A stretch of 41,939 bases of DNA from an uncultured Clostridium sp. (GCA_902462295.1 CABQAZ010000016.1:1-41939); one strand, 5' to 3'; shown: positions 23,860-33,063, counted from the first letter of the stretch. Notes: generated by a model from the letters alone, not told the origin. Numbers and translations: made by a program.

Positions 23860-24786
23860 ATGCATAAATTAAGGAGTTTTTTTTATAAAAATAAGTATAA
23901 AATTTTTAAAATATTAGGAATTTTAATATTTATTATTATTTTAATACAGTTATTAAATTTTTTTGCGGGAAGAGATAATAATGTGAGTAATATAAAACAA
24001 AATATAACGGAACTCAATGAAGATAATAAAGGATTAGTATCTGATAAATCAGCTGTAACAGGTCAAAGTATAGAAAAAGAAACTTTAAAAAATTCAACAG
24101 ATATTATTAATGAATTCATGACTTATTGTAATCAACATGATATAGAAAAAGCTTATAGTTTGTTGACAGATGAATGTAAAAATGAAATGTATAGAAATGT
24201 AAATAGTTTTGAACAATCTTATTATAAGAATGTTTTTAATGGAGAAAAAAGGAATTATACTATAGAAAATTGGGTTGGAGATATATATAGAGTTAATATA
24301 ACTGGAGATTTATTAGCGACTGGAAAAAATGATAATGGTTATTCAAAGCAAGACTATATAACAATAAAAGAAGTTGACAATGAATACAAATTAAACATTA
24401 ATAATTATATTGGGTATTCCAAGATAGATAAGATAACTGCAGATGATAATATAAGTGTAGAGGTTATTAGCAAAAATACATATAAAGATTATGAAGAATA
24501 TACTATAAAAGTAACAAATAAAACAAATGACATTATGCAGTTAGATAATATAAGTAATACAAAAACACTATATTTAGAAGATAGTAATGAAAATCAATAT
24601 TCATATTATAATCATGAATTAACAACATCAATTTTGACAGTACAATCAGGTCAGACTAAAGAATTAACTATAAAATTTTATAATACATATATATCAACAA
24701 AAAATATAGAATATATGGTATTTTCAAATATTATATTAAAAAATGGACAATTAAGTGAAAAAATAGAGTTTAAAGCAAATGTATAA
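23860..24786 (+). CDS. Membrane-anchored protein with NTF2-like domain
   Basis: The 308-residue protein has a short cytoplasmic N-terminus, one membrane segment (about 14-33) and an extracytoplasmic part. Residues ~75-200 (MTYCNQHDIEKAYSLLTDECKNEMY...FEQSYYKNVF...YRVNITGDLLA) look like a cystatin/NTF2-type fold of the sort seen in TcpC/VirB8-like conjugation proteins. The C-terminal part (~200-308) is beta-rich. ATG 23860 is chosen because AAAGGGGAG sits just upstream. It is followed after 23 bases by the giant hydrolase, and the 28670 protein shares its central pattern. Confidence 0.6.
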   Translation: MHKLRSFFYKNKYKIFKILGILIFIIILIQLLNFFAGRDNNVSNIKQNITELNEDNKGLVSDKSAVTGQSIEKETLKNSTDIINEFMTYCNQHDIEKAYSLLTDECKNEMYRNVNSFEQSYYKNVFNGEKRNYTIENWVGDIYRVNITGDLLATGKNDNGYSKQDYITIKEVDNEYKLNINNYIGYSKIDKITADDNISVEVISKNTYKDYEEYTIKVTNKTNDIMQLDNISNTKTLYLEDSNENQYSYYNHELTTSILTVQSGQTKELTIKFYNTYISTKNIEYMVFSNIILKNGQLSEKIEFKANV

Positions 24787-24809
24787 AGAAATGGAAAAGA
24801 GGTGTTGAT

Positions 24810-26351
24810 ATGGGGGAAAATATAAAACAAATTGTAAAAGGAATTTTAAAAAGAATTTTAAAAAGAGCAATTTTAGGTGTAGTAATTATATTATCGATTG
24901 TTATACTTTTAGCAAGTGCATCATATATAATGACTTTAGACGATGCTAAAAAGGAAGAGAAAAAGAGTAGTACACCATATAGTGCTTCAACTTACACTAA
25001 TGGAATTAGTGTAGAAAAAGATGGAAAATTGAAAAGTAGTACTACGGTTAATGAGTTATGGGAAGAGATGGAATATAAGGGAAGCAGAGTTGGAAAATAT
25101 TTAGATTCTCCTAAAGAATTAGCGAGATTAATGAAGGCGGAGATAGTTACGAAATATCCAGATACAAGAAAAAATCCAGATGAAAAGATTAAATGGCAGG
25201 ATATAGTTGATAATGAAGATGAATTACAAGGAATTATAAAATTTAAGAGAGCGGGTTCAGAAGGGAATACACCCGAAACTATGACATATGTTGATCCAGA
25301 AACTTTTCAAGGTTATATAGATGAATATAATGGAACTGGAAGTGAAACTGCTAAGAAAAATGCATTAACACATTTTACTTTAAGAAAAGCAGCAATTTCA
25401 AATTCTAGAAGTACTATTAAAGGTAGCTCTGGAAATGCAGTAGATGAATCTAAATTGTATTTTATAGGTGATTCATGGATAGTAGGTCTACAAAGTTCAG
25501 GAATTGCAAAAACATCATATTTTTATGGACAAACAGGAAAACATGCTGGAAGTCCTGAAATGGATATTTCAAATATACCTGAAAGAAGTGATGCAAGTGC
25601 TATAGTTTTATATTTAGGAGTAAATGATCCAAGCACATCTTCAAAAATGAATAATTTAATAGATAAGTTGGTGAGTAAATATTCAGGAAAACCTATATAT
25701 GTATTAGAAGTATCACCTGTTAATCCAGACAAATATAAAGGAGCTGTAACAAATGATCAGATAAAACAATATAATGAAGCTGTAAAAAAACATTGTGATG
25801 AGACTGAAAATGTGGTGTTTTTGTCAGTTGCTTCAAATGTAACTGATAATAATGGAAAGTTAACAAACACTAATGATGGTCTACATTTAAATAATTATAA
25901 AGATTGGTATGATGGAATAATATCTGAAATTAAAACTAACAGTGTTTATACTGACGAGGAAGAAGATAGCGAGGAAGAAGTTGTATCTGATAATGAAGAT
26001 GAAGTATCTAAAGATCAGGAAGAAACAAAATCAGATAGTAATGATGATTCTGACGATTCTGATGATAGTGATGATGTAGAAAAGGCAGTAGAAATTACTG
26101 AAGAAGGAGACGGGTATCATAAAAAATATGTATCATCAGCAGGTATAACATATACATGTTATAAACAATATGAAGGTAGTTATTCTACTCAACCTTATTG
26201 GGATGGAACAATAGCGAGTGATGGTTGTGGACCAACATCAGTAGCAATATTAACTAGTGGTTTAAGAGATTCTACAATAACGCCAGCTGATACAGCAGCT
26301 GATATGAAAGCAAAATATCGGATATACAAGTTATTTAAATTTAAAAGGTGA
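24810..26351 (+). CDS. Giant cell-wall hydrolase, part 1: SGNH esterase and start of C39 peptidase
   Basis: This first frame gives 513 residues; the first 503 are genuine. It has a membrane anchor (about 20-42), then an SGNH/GDSL-type esterase domain with FIGDSW (218-223, Ser222), YLGVNDPS (268-275) and DGLH (356-359). A long Asp/Ser/Glu linker (380-425) follows, then a C39-type peptidase starting at GCGPTSVAILTSG (Cys473). Homology stops at KAKY (503), where the next frame continues the peptidase as GYTSYLNLKGEMESLGM. Reading through needs one base (C26319) to be skipped. AAGAGGTG precedes ATG. Confidence 0.7.
   Translation: MGENIKQIVKGILKRILKRAILGVVIILSIVILLASASYIMTLDDAKKEEKKSSTPYSASTYTNGISVEKDGKLKSSTTVNELWEEMEYKGSRVGKYLDSPKELARLMKAEIVTKYPDTRKNPDEKIKWQDIVDNEDELQGIIKFKRAGSEGNTPETMTYVDPETFQGYIDEYNGTGSETAKKNALTHFTLRKAAISNSRSTIKGSSGNAVDESKLYFIGDSWIVGLQSSGIAKTSYFYGQTGKHAGSPEMDISNIPERSDASAIVLYLGVNDPSTSSKMNNLIDKLVSKYSGKPIYVLEVSPVNPDKYKGAVTNDQIKQYNEAVKKHCDETENVVFLSVASNVTDNNGKLTNTNDGLHLNNYKDWYDGIISEIKTNSVYTDEEEDSEEEVVSDNEDEVSKDQEETKSDSNDDSDDSDDSDDVEKAVEITEEGDGYHKKYVSSAGITYTCYKQYEGSYSTQPYWDGTIASDGCGPTSVAILTSGLRDSTITPADTAADMKAKYRIYKLFKFKR
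26316..26322 (+). other. Apparent +1 frame change at TAT-C-GGA
   Basis: Frame 1 reads TAT CGG ATA; the peptidase fold continues only if C26319 is skipped, giving TAT GGA TAT. CGG is otherwise absent from the backbone genes of this window. The same T-CGG-A context occurs at the second change (27993-27997). Confidence 0.7.
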
Positions 26352-28056
26352 AATGGAATCATTAGGTATGAGTGCAAAGGTTGAAATGGGACCAACAGCA
26401 GAAATGATACAAAACTATTTGCTTGAAGGAAAAGTAATGTTAGTTTCTGTTAATTCGAATACAATATTTACATCAAATAGTCATATTATGGCTATTGTAG
26501 ATATAAATACAGAAGGACAGATATATATTTGTAATCCAAGTAGTAGAACAAATGATGGATGGTTTGATGTAAGCGAAGTATTAAAAGGATGTGATTATAT
26601 AGTCGTAACAGACGCAGGGGCTTCAGGAGTAGCAAATATAGCAAATAGTAATACTACATATGGATATGTTGCTGTAGTGGCTACATGGAATCAAACAGAA
26701 ACAAAACTTACTTCTAATGATCCAGAAGTACAAGGTTATGATAATACTAAATATTCTATGACGACAACAACAGTAAATTATCAAGAAATGGTAGATATAT
26801 ATACAATGCCTTTTGATTTACTATGGTCATTATTGGTAGTAGGAGAAGAAAAAGATTTTGTATTTGAACTAGCCGATTTAGTGTATAATAGTGATATACA
26901 AATTACAATATATGATAATCTGACAATAAATACAGATATTGATGAATGGGATTATACAAAACAATGTAAAACTCAAGCTGATATTGCTATTGTTGGAACT
27001 TCTGGACAATATAGTGCGTCGAGAAGTGAAAAAGATCATGAACATGAAGAAATAGTAGATACATATAAAACTACAAAAACAGTAATTACGCAAACAAATA
27101 CAATAAATCAGGTAGTAACTAAAGCAAATACATGGTTTGTTGATTATACGAATGATTATACGTATGAGTCAACAACAAATACGCCTGATAATGGGGATAC
27201 GATTTCTCATGATGATGAAGATTATCCATCAGAACCTAATAGTACAGGAACTACCTATTCATGTGAGCATACAGAACAGTTTAAACAGGAAATAATTGAT
27301 GAAATTACAGAAAAGGCTTCAAATGGTAATACAGCTTCATCTTCTGCGGCAGCATCTGGTGATGATTTTGATTCATCATCAATAAGGTTTTTGGAAACAT
27401 ATGCGGTAAGATATTACTATAAATATATAAATATTTCAGAAGTAGTTACAAATGGAATAGATACAAAGAAATATATAGAAGGAACACCTGTTATAAAAGA
27501 AAAAACAGATGCAAGTACAGATGATGATGGTAATCCAAAAGAATTAAATTTTGTATCAATATATAAAAAAGGAAGTCATGTACAAACAAGAAAAAATATA
27601 GCTTCTGTATCTTCATGGTTATTTGAAATTTTAGAAAAAAATAATAGTACAGTAGGTAAGTTAGACTTAATAAAATATTTATTATACAAGGCAACAGATG
27701 TTGATTATGGAATAACAGAATTAGATTTTAGTCAATTTGATGCAAGCAAATTTAATTCTGTTGTAGATATATATGGAAGTAATTTTGAAGAAAAAATATG
27801 GTTTGCACTATTAGATGCGGGTTACAGCAAATATGCAGCTGCTGGGGCATTAGGAAATTTTTATTGTGAATCAGGTGTAATTGCATGTAGAGTACAGGGA
27901 GATTATTCATCAAATTATACAAATAGCCAACAATATACAGCAAATGTAGATTCTGGTGCTATTAGCAGAAACGATTTTATCCATAACGGACCTCGGAGGA
28001 GGAGGATATGGATTAGGTCAATGGACATGGTATTCAAGAAAAGAAGGATTGTATGA
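26320..28056 (+). CDS. Giant cell-wall hydrolase, part 2: C39 remainder, linker domain, start of lysozyme
   Basis: The second frame (first ATG 26353, but homology begins at Gly 26320) continues the C39-like domain. A catalytic His lies in TSNSHIMAIVDI and an Asn/Asp in IYICNPSSRTNDGW. A conserved region follows (YTMPFDLLWSLLVVGEEKDF, ELADLVYNSDIQITIYDN), then a Ser/Asp linker, then a phage-tail-type lysozyme domain at EEKIWFALLDAGYSKYAAAGALGNFYCESG with Glu as likely catalyst. Homology ends at IHNGP; the frame then runs into Arg-rich nonsense to 28056. The lysozyme continues in the third frame if C27994 is skipped. No ribosome site fits ATG 26353. Confidence 0.65.
   Translation, partial: GYTSYLNLKGEMESLGMSAKVEMGPTAEMIQNYLLEGKVMLVSVNSNTIFTSNSHIMAIVDINTEGQIYICNPSSRTNDGWFDVSEVLKGCDYIVVTDAGASGVANIANSNTTYGYVAVVATWNQTETKLTSNDPEVQGYDNTKYSMTTTTVNYQEMVDIYTMPFDLLWSLLVVGEEKDFVFELADLVYNSDIQITIYDNLTINTDIDEWDYTKQCKTQADIAIVGTSGQYSASRSEKDHEHEEIVDTYKTTKTVITQTNTINQVVTKANTWFVDYTNDYTYESTTNTPDNGDTISHDDEDYPSEPNSTGTTYSCEHTEQFKQEIIDEITEKASNGNTASSSAAASGDDFDSSSIRFLETYAVRYYYKYINISEVVTNGIDTKKYIEGTPVIKEKTDASTDDDGNPKELNFVSIYKKGSHVQTRKNIASVSSWLFEILEKNNSTVGKLDLIKYLLYKATDVDYGITELDFSQFDASKFNSVVDIYGSNFEEKIWFALLDAGYSKYAAAGALGNFYCESGVIACRVQGDYSSNYTNSQQYTANVDSGAISRNDFIHNGPRRRRIWIRSMDMVFKKRRIV
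27991..27997 (+). other. Apparent +1 frame change at CCT-C-GGA
   Basis: Frame 2 reads CCT CGG AGG; the lysozyme domain continues only if C27994 is skipped, giving CCT GGA GGA. The direction and the TCGGA context match the first change. Confidence 0.7.
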
Positions 28057-28657
28057 TTTAGCAAAAAGTCAAAATGCTAGCATTGGAGATGAAGAAATAC
28101 AAATTAAATGGTTATTAACAGAACTAAGTCAAGGTGGATATTCGAGATGGATTAATGCAGGAAGTGTTTCAGAAGCAAGCAATGCATTTTGTGATATATT
28201 TGAAAATCCAGCGGTTAAAAATTATTCTGAAAGAGCATCACATGCTCAAAGATATTATGATAAATTTGCAAATCAAACGAAACCATCAACGAGTAGTAAA
28301 AGCAAAAAAATTGTAAGTATTGCTGAAAGTAAGTTAGGATGTGCGTATGTATATGGAGCAACTGGTCCAAATACTTTTGACTGTTCTGGGTTTGTACAAT
28401 GGGTATATAAACAAAATGGAATATCATTACCACGTGCAACTGGTGGTTATCTAAAATACATTGGAACTGAACATGAGGTTTCATGGAATGATGCACAGCC
28501 AGGTGATATAGTATGGATACATAACTCATCAAATCAGCATATGGGAATATATCTAGGAAATGATAAATATATACATTCACCAACAACAGGAGATGTTGTT
28601 AAAATATCACAAGGTGCAAAAGGGGCTTTTGCGAGAGTATTTAGATTTACTAAATAG
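27995..28657 (+). CDS. Giant cell-wall hydrolase, part 3: lysozyme remainder and NlpC/P60
   Basis: The third frame (an ATG at 27956 precedes the homology, which starts at Gly 27995) completes the lysozyme domain (GGGGYGLGQWTWYSRKEGLY) and adds an NlpC/P60 endopeptidase. Its features are IVSIAESKLGCAYVYGATG, the catalytic Cys in NTFDCSGFVQWVY, and the catalytic His in NQHMGIYLG followed by YIHSPTTGDVV. If all three frames are joined by the two +1 steps, the coding length is a whole 1281 codons plus stop, making one large murein hydrolase. It is followed after 12 bases by the 28670 gene. Confidence 0.7.
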   Translation, partial: GGGGYGLGQWTWYSRKEGLYDLAKSQNASIGDEEIQIKWLLTELSQGGYSRWINAGSVSEASNAFCDIFENPAVKNYSERASHAQRYYDKFANQTKPSTSSKSKKIVSIAESKLGCAYVYGATGPNTFDCSGFVQWVYKQNGISLPRATGGYLKYIGTEHEVSWNDAQPGDIVWIHNSSNQHMGIYLGNDKYIHSPTTGDVVKISQGAKGAFARVFRFTK

Positions 28658-28669
28658 GAGATTAAAAAT

Positions 28670-30049
28670 ATGAAGAATATAAAAAAAATGATAATAGTAT
28701 TATTAATTATAATTTTATTAATAATTCTATCAATATTTTCAATATCAATAATGAGTTTAAAAAATGACAAAAATAAGGCAAATGAAGAAATAAAAGAACA
28801 AGAAAATCTTCAAAAAATGGTAGCTGATAATGAATCAAATATAATAAAAAAGATAGAAACAGAAGCAGAATTTTTTAATGTTTCAAAGTGTATAGATAAT
28901 TATAAAACATGTTCAAATTATTTATATTATGCAGATTTATATGGTGAAGTTCCAGAAAATGAGAAAAATAATTTAGAATTAAAAAAGAAACAGCTATTAA
29001 ATATAATGCCGGAATTTGTAATACAAAAATTAGACTTAAATGCTAATAATATATATAAAAAAATAGGACTTCCAAATAAAATTATTAGAATAGATAGTGT
29101 ATATGTTTCAACACAAAAAATTAAATCAGATGATGATATAGATAATATAAATGTTAAAGCATATATAGCAAATGGAGTTTTTATTGACAGAGAAAGTTAT
29201 CAAAAAGAACAATTTTCTATTGTTGTTTTAATGGATACTAAAAATGATACATTTTTGATTGTACCTCAAAAATATATAGAACAAGAAAACATAGAATTAA
29301 ACGAAGGGAAAAATTTAGTTTTATATGAAAAAGGTTCAATTGAAAATAAAGAATATAATACATACAAAGAAACAATGGAAACAGAAGAAGAAATGAGCAA
29401 AGAGTATATTAATAGATTTAGAATGAATTTAACAAATGATCCAACATATATTTATAATAGTTTAGATGAGGAATATAGAAATAAAAGGTTTGAAACATAT
29501 CAGAATTTTATAGAATATATAAATAGTAATAAAGATGAATTAGATAAGATAAAATTAAAAAGTTATCTTGTTAATCATAATGATAATAATACAGAATATG
29601 TATGTAAGGATCAGTATGAAAATTTATATATTTTTGAACAAACTTCACCTTTAGATTTTTCATTGAAATTAGATACATATACAATAGCAACAGAAAAATT
29701 TAAAGAAACATATAACAGTTCAAAAGACACATATAAATGTCAAATGAATATTGATGAATTCTTCCAAATGATAAACAGACAAGATTATAAAACATCATAT
29801 GAATGTTTAGCACAAAGTTATAAAGAAAATTATTTCAAAACACAAAAAAGTTTTGAGAATTATGTAAAAAGCAATTTCTTTACATATAATAAAGTATCAT
29901 ATGAGAATGTAGAGCAAAAAGGAGATAAACTATATGTGTTTACTATAAAATTAACAGATTTAACAGAAGAAAATACAGAAACAAAGGAAGTTACAATAGT
30001 TATGCAATTAAATGAAGATTTGAATTTTGAAATGTCATTTAGTATGTAA
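28670..30049 (+). CDS. Membrane-anchored protein with repeated NTF2-like domains
   Basis: The 459-residue protein has one N-terminal membrane segment (about 7-30) and a large outer part. Two regions resemble each other and the central part of the 23860 protein: EEYRNKRFETYQNFIEYINS and CLAQSYKENYFKTQKSFENYVKSNFF, each followed by beta strands (KLYVFTIKLTDL). This suggests duplicated NTF2/cystatin-like folds. AGGAG precedes ATG. It closes the envelope cluster, and a strong terminator follows. The cluster may build a cell-wall-penetrating complex; no ATPases of a type IV system are present here. Confidence 0.6.
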   Translation: MKNIKKMIIVLLIIILLIILSIFSISIMSLKNDKNKANEEIKEQENLQKMVADNESNIIKKIETEAEFFNVSKCIDNYKTCSNYLYYADLYGEVPENEKNNLELKKKQLLNIMPEFVIQKLDLNANNIYKKIGLPNKIIRIDSVYVSTQKIKSDDDIDNINVKAYIANGVFIDRESYQKEQFSIVVLMDTKNDTFLIVPQKYIEQENIELNEGKNLVLYEKGSIENKEYNTYKETMETEEEMSKEYINRFRMNLTNDPTYIYNSLDEEYRNKRFETYQNFIEYINSNKDELDKIKLKSYLVNHNDNNTEYVCKDQYENLYIFEQTSPLDFSLKLDTYTIATEKFKETYNSSKDTYKCQMNIDEFFQMINRQDYKTSYECLAQSYKENYFKTQKSFENYVKSNFFTYNKVSYENVEQKGDKLYVFTIKLTDLTEENTETKEVTIVMQLNEDLNFEMSFSM

Positions 30050-30055
30050 AAAAGA

Positions 30056-30094
30056 AATAGCCAATTGATATAAAATATCAGTTGGTTATTTTTT
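30056..30094 (+). terminator. Intrinsic terminator of the envelope cluster
   Basis: AATAGCCAATTGATAT (30056-30071) pairs with ATATCAGTTGGTTATT (30075-30090) through two wobbles, followed by TTTTTT. Confidence 0.85.
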
Positions 30095-30204
30095 GCTCAC
30101 AATTGTCATTTTACTCAAATCTTATGTTTTAAGTATTTCTATATAATAATTTAAAATAAATTATTGTGCAGTAACTAGTTGAAAATAAAAATTCAAAATA
30201 AATA

Positions 30205-30233
30205 TTGATATTAATAAAAAAAATTGTTATAAT
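30205..30233 (+). promoter_or_regulatory. Promoter of phosphodiester glycosidase gene
   Basis: TTGATA (30205-30210), a 17-base spacer and TATAAT (30228-30233), about 30 bases before ATG 30265. Confidence 0.8.
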
Positions 30234-30264
30234 ATACAAGATATCAAAAGATGGAGATGAAAAA

Positions 30265-31368
30265 ATGAAAAAAAAGGAAAAAATTGAAGAAATTGAAGAG
30301 ATACCAAAGGCATTAAGAAAAGATGGAGAAGAAAAAGAAAAAAAGAAAAAAAGAAGCTGGAAGAAGATACTATTAGTATTAATAATATTAGCAATAATAG
30401 GAATATCATCAGGAGGATTTTTACTATATGGACCTTATAACGGATTTAGAGAATGGTTAATAACAACTGCAATGACAACAATGACACATCAGTATTTAGC
30501 TACATGGTTTTATGATGATGAAACAATACAAGAAGTATTAGCTAAAAATAAAGTAGAAGAAACAGATGAAATAACAAATACAAATACTATAATAGTAAAT
30601 CAAGCATCAAGTAAAAAAGAATATGCAAATGAATATGAAAAAGCAGTATTAGAAAAAGATCCAAATAATGATGATTATAAAATAATAGAAATAGAAGGAA
30701 AAGGATATAGTGGATATTTAGCAGTAATATATGATCCATCAAGAATAAAAACTGTATATACAAAAAAACTAGGAACAAGTGGACAATATTTAACTCAAAT
30801 GGCAAAAGATAATGACGCATTAATTGCTATAAATGGAGGAGGATTTGAAGATCCTAATTTTAATAGCAATGGAGCAAACCCATTAGGAATAACATATTCT
30901 GGAGGAAAGCTAATAACATCAAAAACATGGAATGGTTCAGGAGGATTAATTGGATTCACACAAGACAACAAACTTGTATTAGGAAAAATGACAGTAAAAC
31001 AATCACAAGAAATGAAAATAAGAGATGGAGTAACATTTGGACCATTCTTAATAGTAAATGGGAAACCATCTAAAGTATTAGGAAATGGTGGATGGGGAAC
31101 AGCACCACGTACTGCAATAGGACAAAGACAAGATGGAATAGTATTATTTTTAGTAATAGATGGAAGAACGGTATCAAAGCCAGGAGCTGATATGAATGAC
31201 TTAATAGAAATAATGCAAAGATATGGAGCATATAATGCAACAAACTTAGATGGAGGAACATCAAGTGTAATGGTAGTAGATGGAAAAATAATAAATGACC
31301 CAGTAGATAGCTCTGGAGCCCATAGAACAAGATTTATATCAACAGGATTTATACTAACAAAAAAATAA
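30265..31368 (+). CDS. Phosphodiester glycosidase (NAGPA/DUF2233) family protein
   Basis: The 367-residue protein has a Lys/Glu-rich cytoplasmic N-terminus (1-30), a membrane segment (about 32-52) and an external NAGPA-type domain: KGYSGYLAVIYDPSRIK, DALIAINGGGFEDP, TFGPFLIVNGKP, APRTAIGQRQDGIVLFLVIDG, YGAYNATNLDGGTSS, and HRTRFISTGF. Members remove sugar-phosphodiester groups from wall polymers or glycans. ATG 30265 is chosen because GGAGAT lies six bases upstream. It is followed by cmk after 24 bases, so the two probably share a transcript. Confidence 0.88.
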   Translation: MKKKEKIEEIEEIPKALRKDGEEKEKKKKRSWKKILLVLIILAIIGISSGGFLLYGPYNGFREWLITTAMTTMTHQYLATWFYDDETIQEVLAKNKVEETDEITNTNTIIVNQASSKKEYANEYEKAVLEKDPNNDDYKIIEIEGKGYSGYLAVIYDPSRIKTVYTKKLGTSGQYLTQMAKDNDALIAINGGGFEDPNFNSNGANPLGITYSGGKLITSKTWNGSGGLIGFTQDNKLVLGKMTVKQSQEMKIRDGVTFGPFLIVNGKPSKVLGNGGWGTAPRTAIGQRQDGIVLFLVIDGRTVSKPGADMNDLIEIMQRYGAYNATNLDGGTSSVMVVDGKIINDPVDSSGAHRTRFISTGFILTKK

Positions 31369-31392
31369 TACAAAGTATTGAAAGGAGAAATT

Positions 31393-32070
31393 ATGGGATT
31401 TATAGTAGCTGTTGATGGAACAGCAGGAAGCGGAAAAGGAACAGTAACAAAAATAATTGCAGAAAGACTAAATTTGGTAAGCATTGATACAGGAGCAATG
31501 TATAGATGTGTAGCATTAGAATGTATAAGGAAGAAAATAAATTATACAGAAATAGAAAAAATAAAAACAGTTTTAGAAAATATAAACATTGAATTAAGAA
31601 AAGAAAATGGAAATCAACTAGTATTTTTGAATGGAGAAAATGTTACAAAAGATATTAGAACAACAGAGGTCGACGATCAAGTAGCAAAATTTGCAGCAAT
31701 AAAAGAAGTAAGAGACAAAGTAACACCAATGGAAAGAAAAATGGGAGAAAAAAATGATATAATAATGGAAGGTAGAGACATAGGTACAGTTGTATTTCCA
31801 AATGCAGATGTAAAAATATTTCTTGACTGTTCTGTAGAAGAAAGAGCAATGAGAAGATATAAGCAAAATTTAGAAAAAGGAATAAAAACAACGTATGAAG
31901 AAGTTTTAGAGGGAATAAAAGAAAGACACAAATTAGAAACAGAAAGAAAAATTGCACCATTAATAAAAGCAGAAGATGCAATATATATAGATTCAACAAA
32001 AATGACAATAGAAGAAGAAGCAGAAGAAGTTATAAAAATAATAAAATCAAAAAGAGAAGAAAACAAATAG
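31393..32070 (+). CDS. cmk: Cytidylate kinase
   Basis: The 225-residue NMP kinase has P-loop GTAGSGKGT near the N-terminus, the SIDTGAMYRCVAL nucleotide-binding segment, MEGRDIGTVVFPNADVKIFLDC, and EERAMRRYKQNLEKG lid arginines. It phosphorylates CMP and dCMP with ATP. ATG 31393 is chosen because AAAGGAG lies eight bases upstream; a TTG at 31378 overlaps that site. Confidence 0.95.
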   Translation: MGFIVAVDGTAGSGKGTVTKIIAERLNLVSIDTGAMYRCVALECIRKKINYTEIEKIKTVLENINIELRKENGNQLVFLNGENVTKDIRTTEVDDQVAKFAAIKEVRDKVTPMERKMGEKNDIIMEGRDIGTVVFPNADVKIFLDCSVEERAMRRYKQNLEKGIKTTYEEVLEGIKERHKLETERKIAPLIKAEDAIYIDSTKMTIEEEAEEVIKIIKSKREENK

Positions 32071-32116
32071 CAAAATTCTACAAATCTTCAAAAATACAGG
32101 GGGTCAGAAAAAATAA

Positions 32117-32671
32117 ATGAAAGAAGAATTTTTAAAAATATTAAAAACAGTAAATAGAGAAGGAATAGATGACTTTATAAAATTTCTAGAAAATACAGAT
32201 TTTTTTACAGCACCTGCAAGTACAAGATTCCATGGAAATTACGCAGGTGGACTTGTAGAACATAGTATGAAAGTATATGAGATATTAGTAGAAAAAGTAA
32301 AAAATGCTCCAATAAAATTAGATATATCTGAAGATACACTAAAAATAGTAGCATTATTACATGATGTATGTAAAGCAAACTTCTATAAAATAGATTACAG
32401 AAATGCAAAAAATGCATTAGGAGTTTGGGAAAAAGTGCCATATTATACAGTAGATGATACAATACCATATGGTCATGGAGAAAAATCAGTTATGATGATT
32501 ACAGAATATATGAAATTAACTAGTGAAGAAAAATATGCAATTCGTTGGCATATGGGATTTACAGAGCCAAAAGAACAATATGGAACAATAGGAATAGCCT
32601 ATACTAAATATCCATTAGCATTACTTATGTTTGAAGCAGATTTAGAAGCAACATACTTTTTTGATACATAG
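32117..32671 (+). CDS. HD-domain hydrolase
   Basis: The 184-residue protein has His in GGLVEHSMKV, His-Asp in ALLHDVCKANFY, and His in YGHGEKSV and RWHMG, the metal-binding pattern of small HD phosphohydrolases often found near cmk or nucleic-acid genes in Firmicutes. AGGGGGTC lies before ATG. It may act on nucleotides or RNA ends. It ends the glycosidase-cmk-HD run, followed by a terminator. Confidence 0.82.
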   Translation: MKEEFLKILKTVNREGIDDFIKFLENTDFFTAPASTRFHGNYAGGLVEHSMKVYEILVEKVKNAPIKLDISEDTLKIVALLHDVCKANFYKIDYRNAKNALGVWEKVPYYTVDDTIPYGHGEKSVMMITEYMKLTSEEKYAIRWHMGFTEPKEQYGTIGIAYTKYPLALLMFEADLEATYFFDT

Positions 32672-32672
32672 A

Positions 32673-32709
32673 AAAAGAAGGAAAACAATAAAAATGTTTT
32701 CCTTCTTTT
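32673..32709. terminator. Bidirectional intrinsic terminator
   Basis: AAAAGAAGGAAAACA (32673-32687) pairs with TGTTTTCCTTCTTTT (32695-32709), between convergent genes. Confidence 0.85.
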
Positions 32710-32723
32710 AACGCATTAAATTT

Positions 32724-32999
32724 TTAGACCCATTTTATAGCTAAAACGGTCATTTTTTTGTCCGTATTATTTTCGAGCTCATGAGAATCTCCTTTAATAC
32801 AGACTTCCACTCTACCTGTATCTACAAAAACATATTTTTCATTATCAAAAGTATGTTTATGCTTCTTGATTTTAGAGTTCGGCTCTAACTCAAGAATTGA
32901 TACAGAGTAAAGATCGCGCTGAAACAGCAATGCGCGTCTCACAATACCCCGTTCAACGAACGAGGACTCAAGAGGTGAAAAATTTACGTATGTTGTCAT
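32724..32999 (-). CDS. Small cupin-fold protein
   Basis: The 91-residue single-domain protein has a cupin pattern: SILELEPNSKIKKHKHTFDNEKYVFV with HxH and Glu, then GRVEVCIKGDSHELEN. Cupins of this size bind metals or small ligands. AAGGAGG precedes ATG, and a consensus promoter lies at 33029-33057. Codons are less AT-biased than in its neighbours, and it is inserted between two plus-strand units, so it may be a later arrival. Confidence 0.75.
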   Translation of the reverse strand: MTTYVNFSPLESSFVERGIVRRALLFQRDLYSVSILELEPNSKIKKHKHTFDNEKYVFVDTGRVEVCIKGDSHELENNTDKKMTVLAIKWV

Positions 33000-33028
33000 T
33001 AAGATACCTCCTTAAATTTGATAATGGT

Positions 33029-33057
33029 ATTATAACATAAATTTATATAATAGTCAA
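33029..33057 (-). promoter_or_regulatory. Cupin gene promoter
   Basis: On the minus strand TTGACT (33057-33052) and TATAAT (33034-33029) have a 17-base spacer. Confidence 0.8.
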
Positions 33058-33063
33058 AAAATA

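Noticed and set aside
30795..31484. 229-codon minus-strand frame opposite the glycosidase gene
   Set aside because: It is fully antisense to a conserved enzyme and has Pro/Ser/Phe-rich shadow composition.
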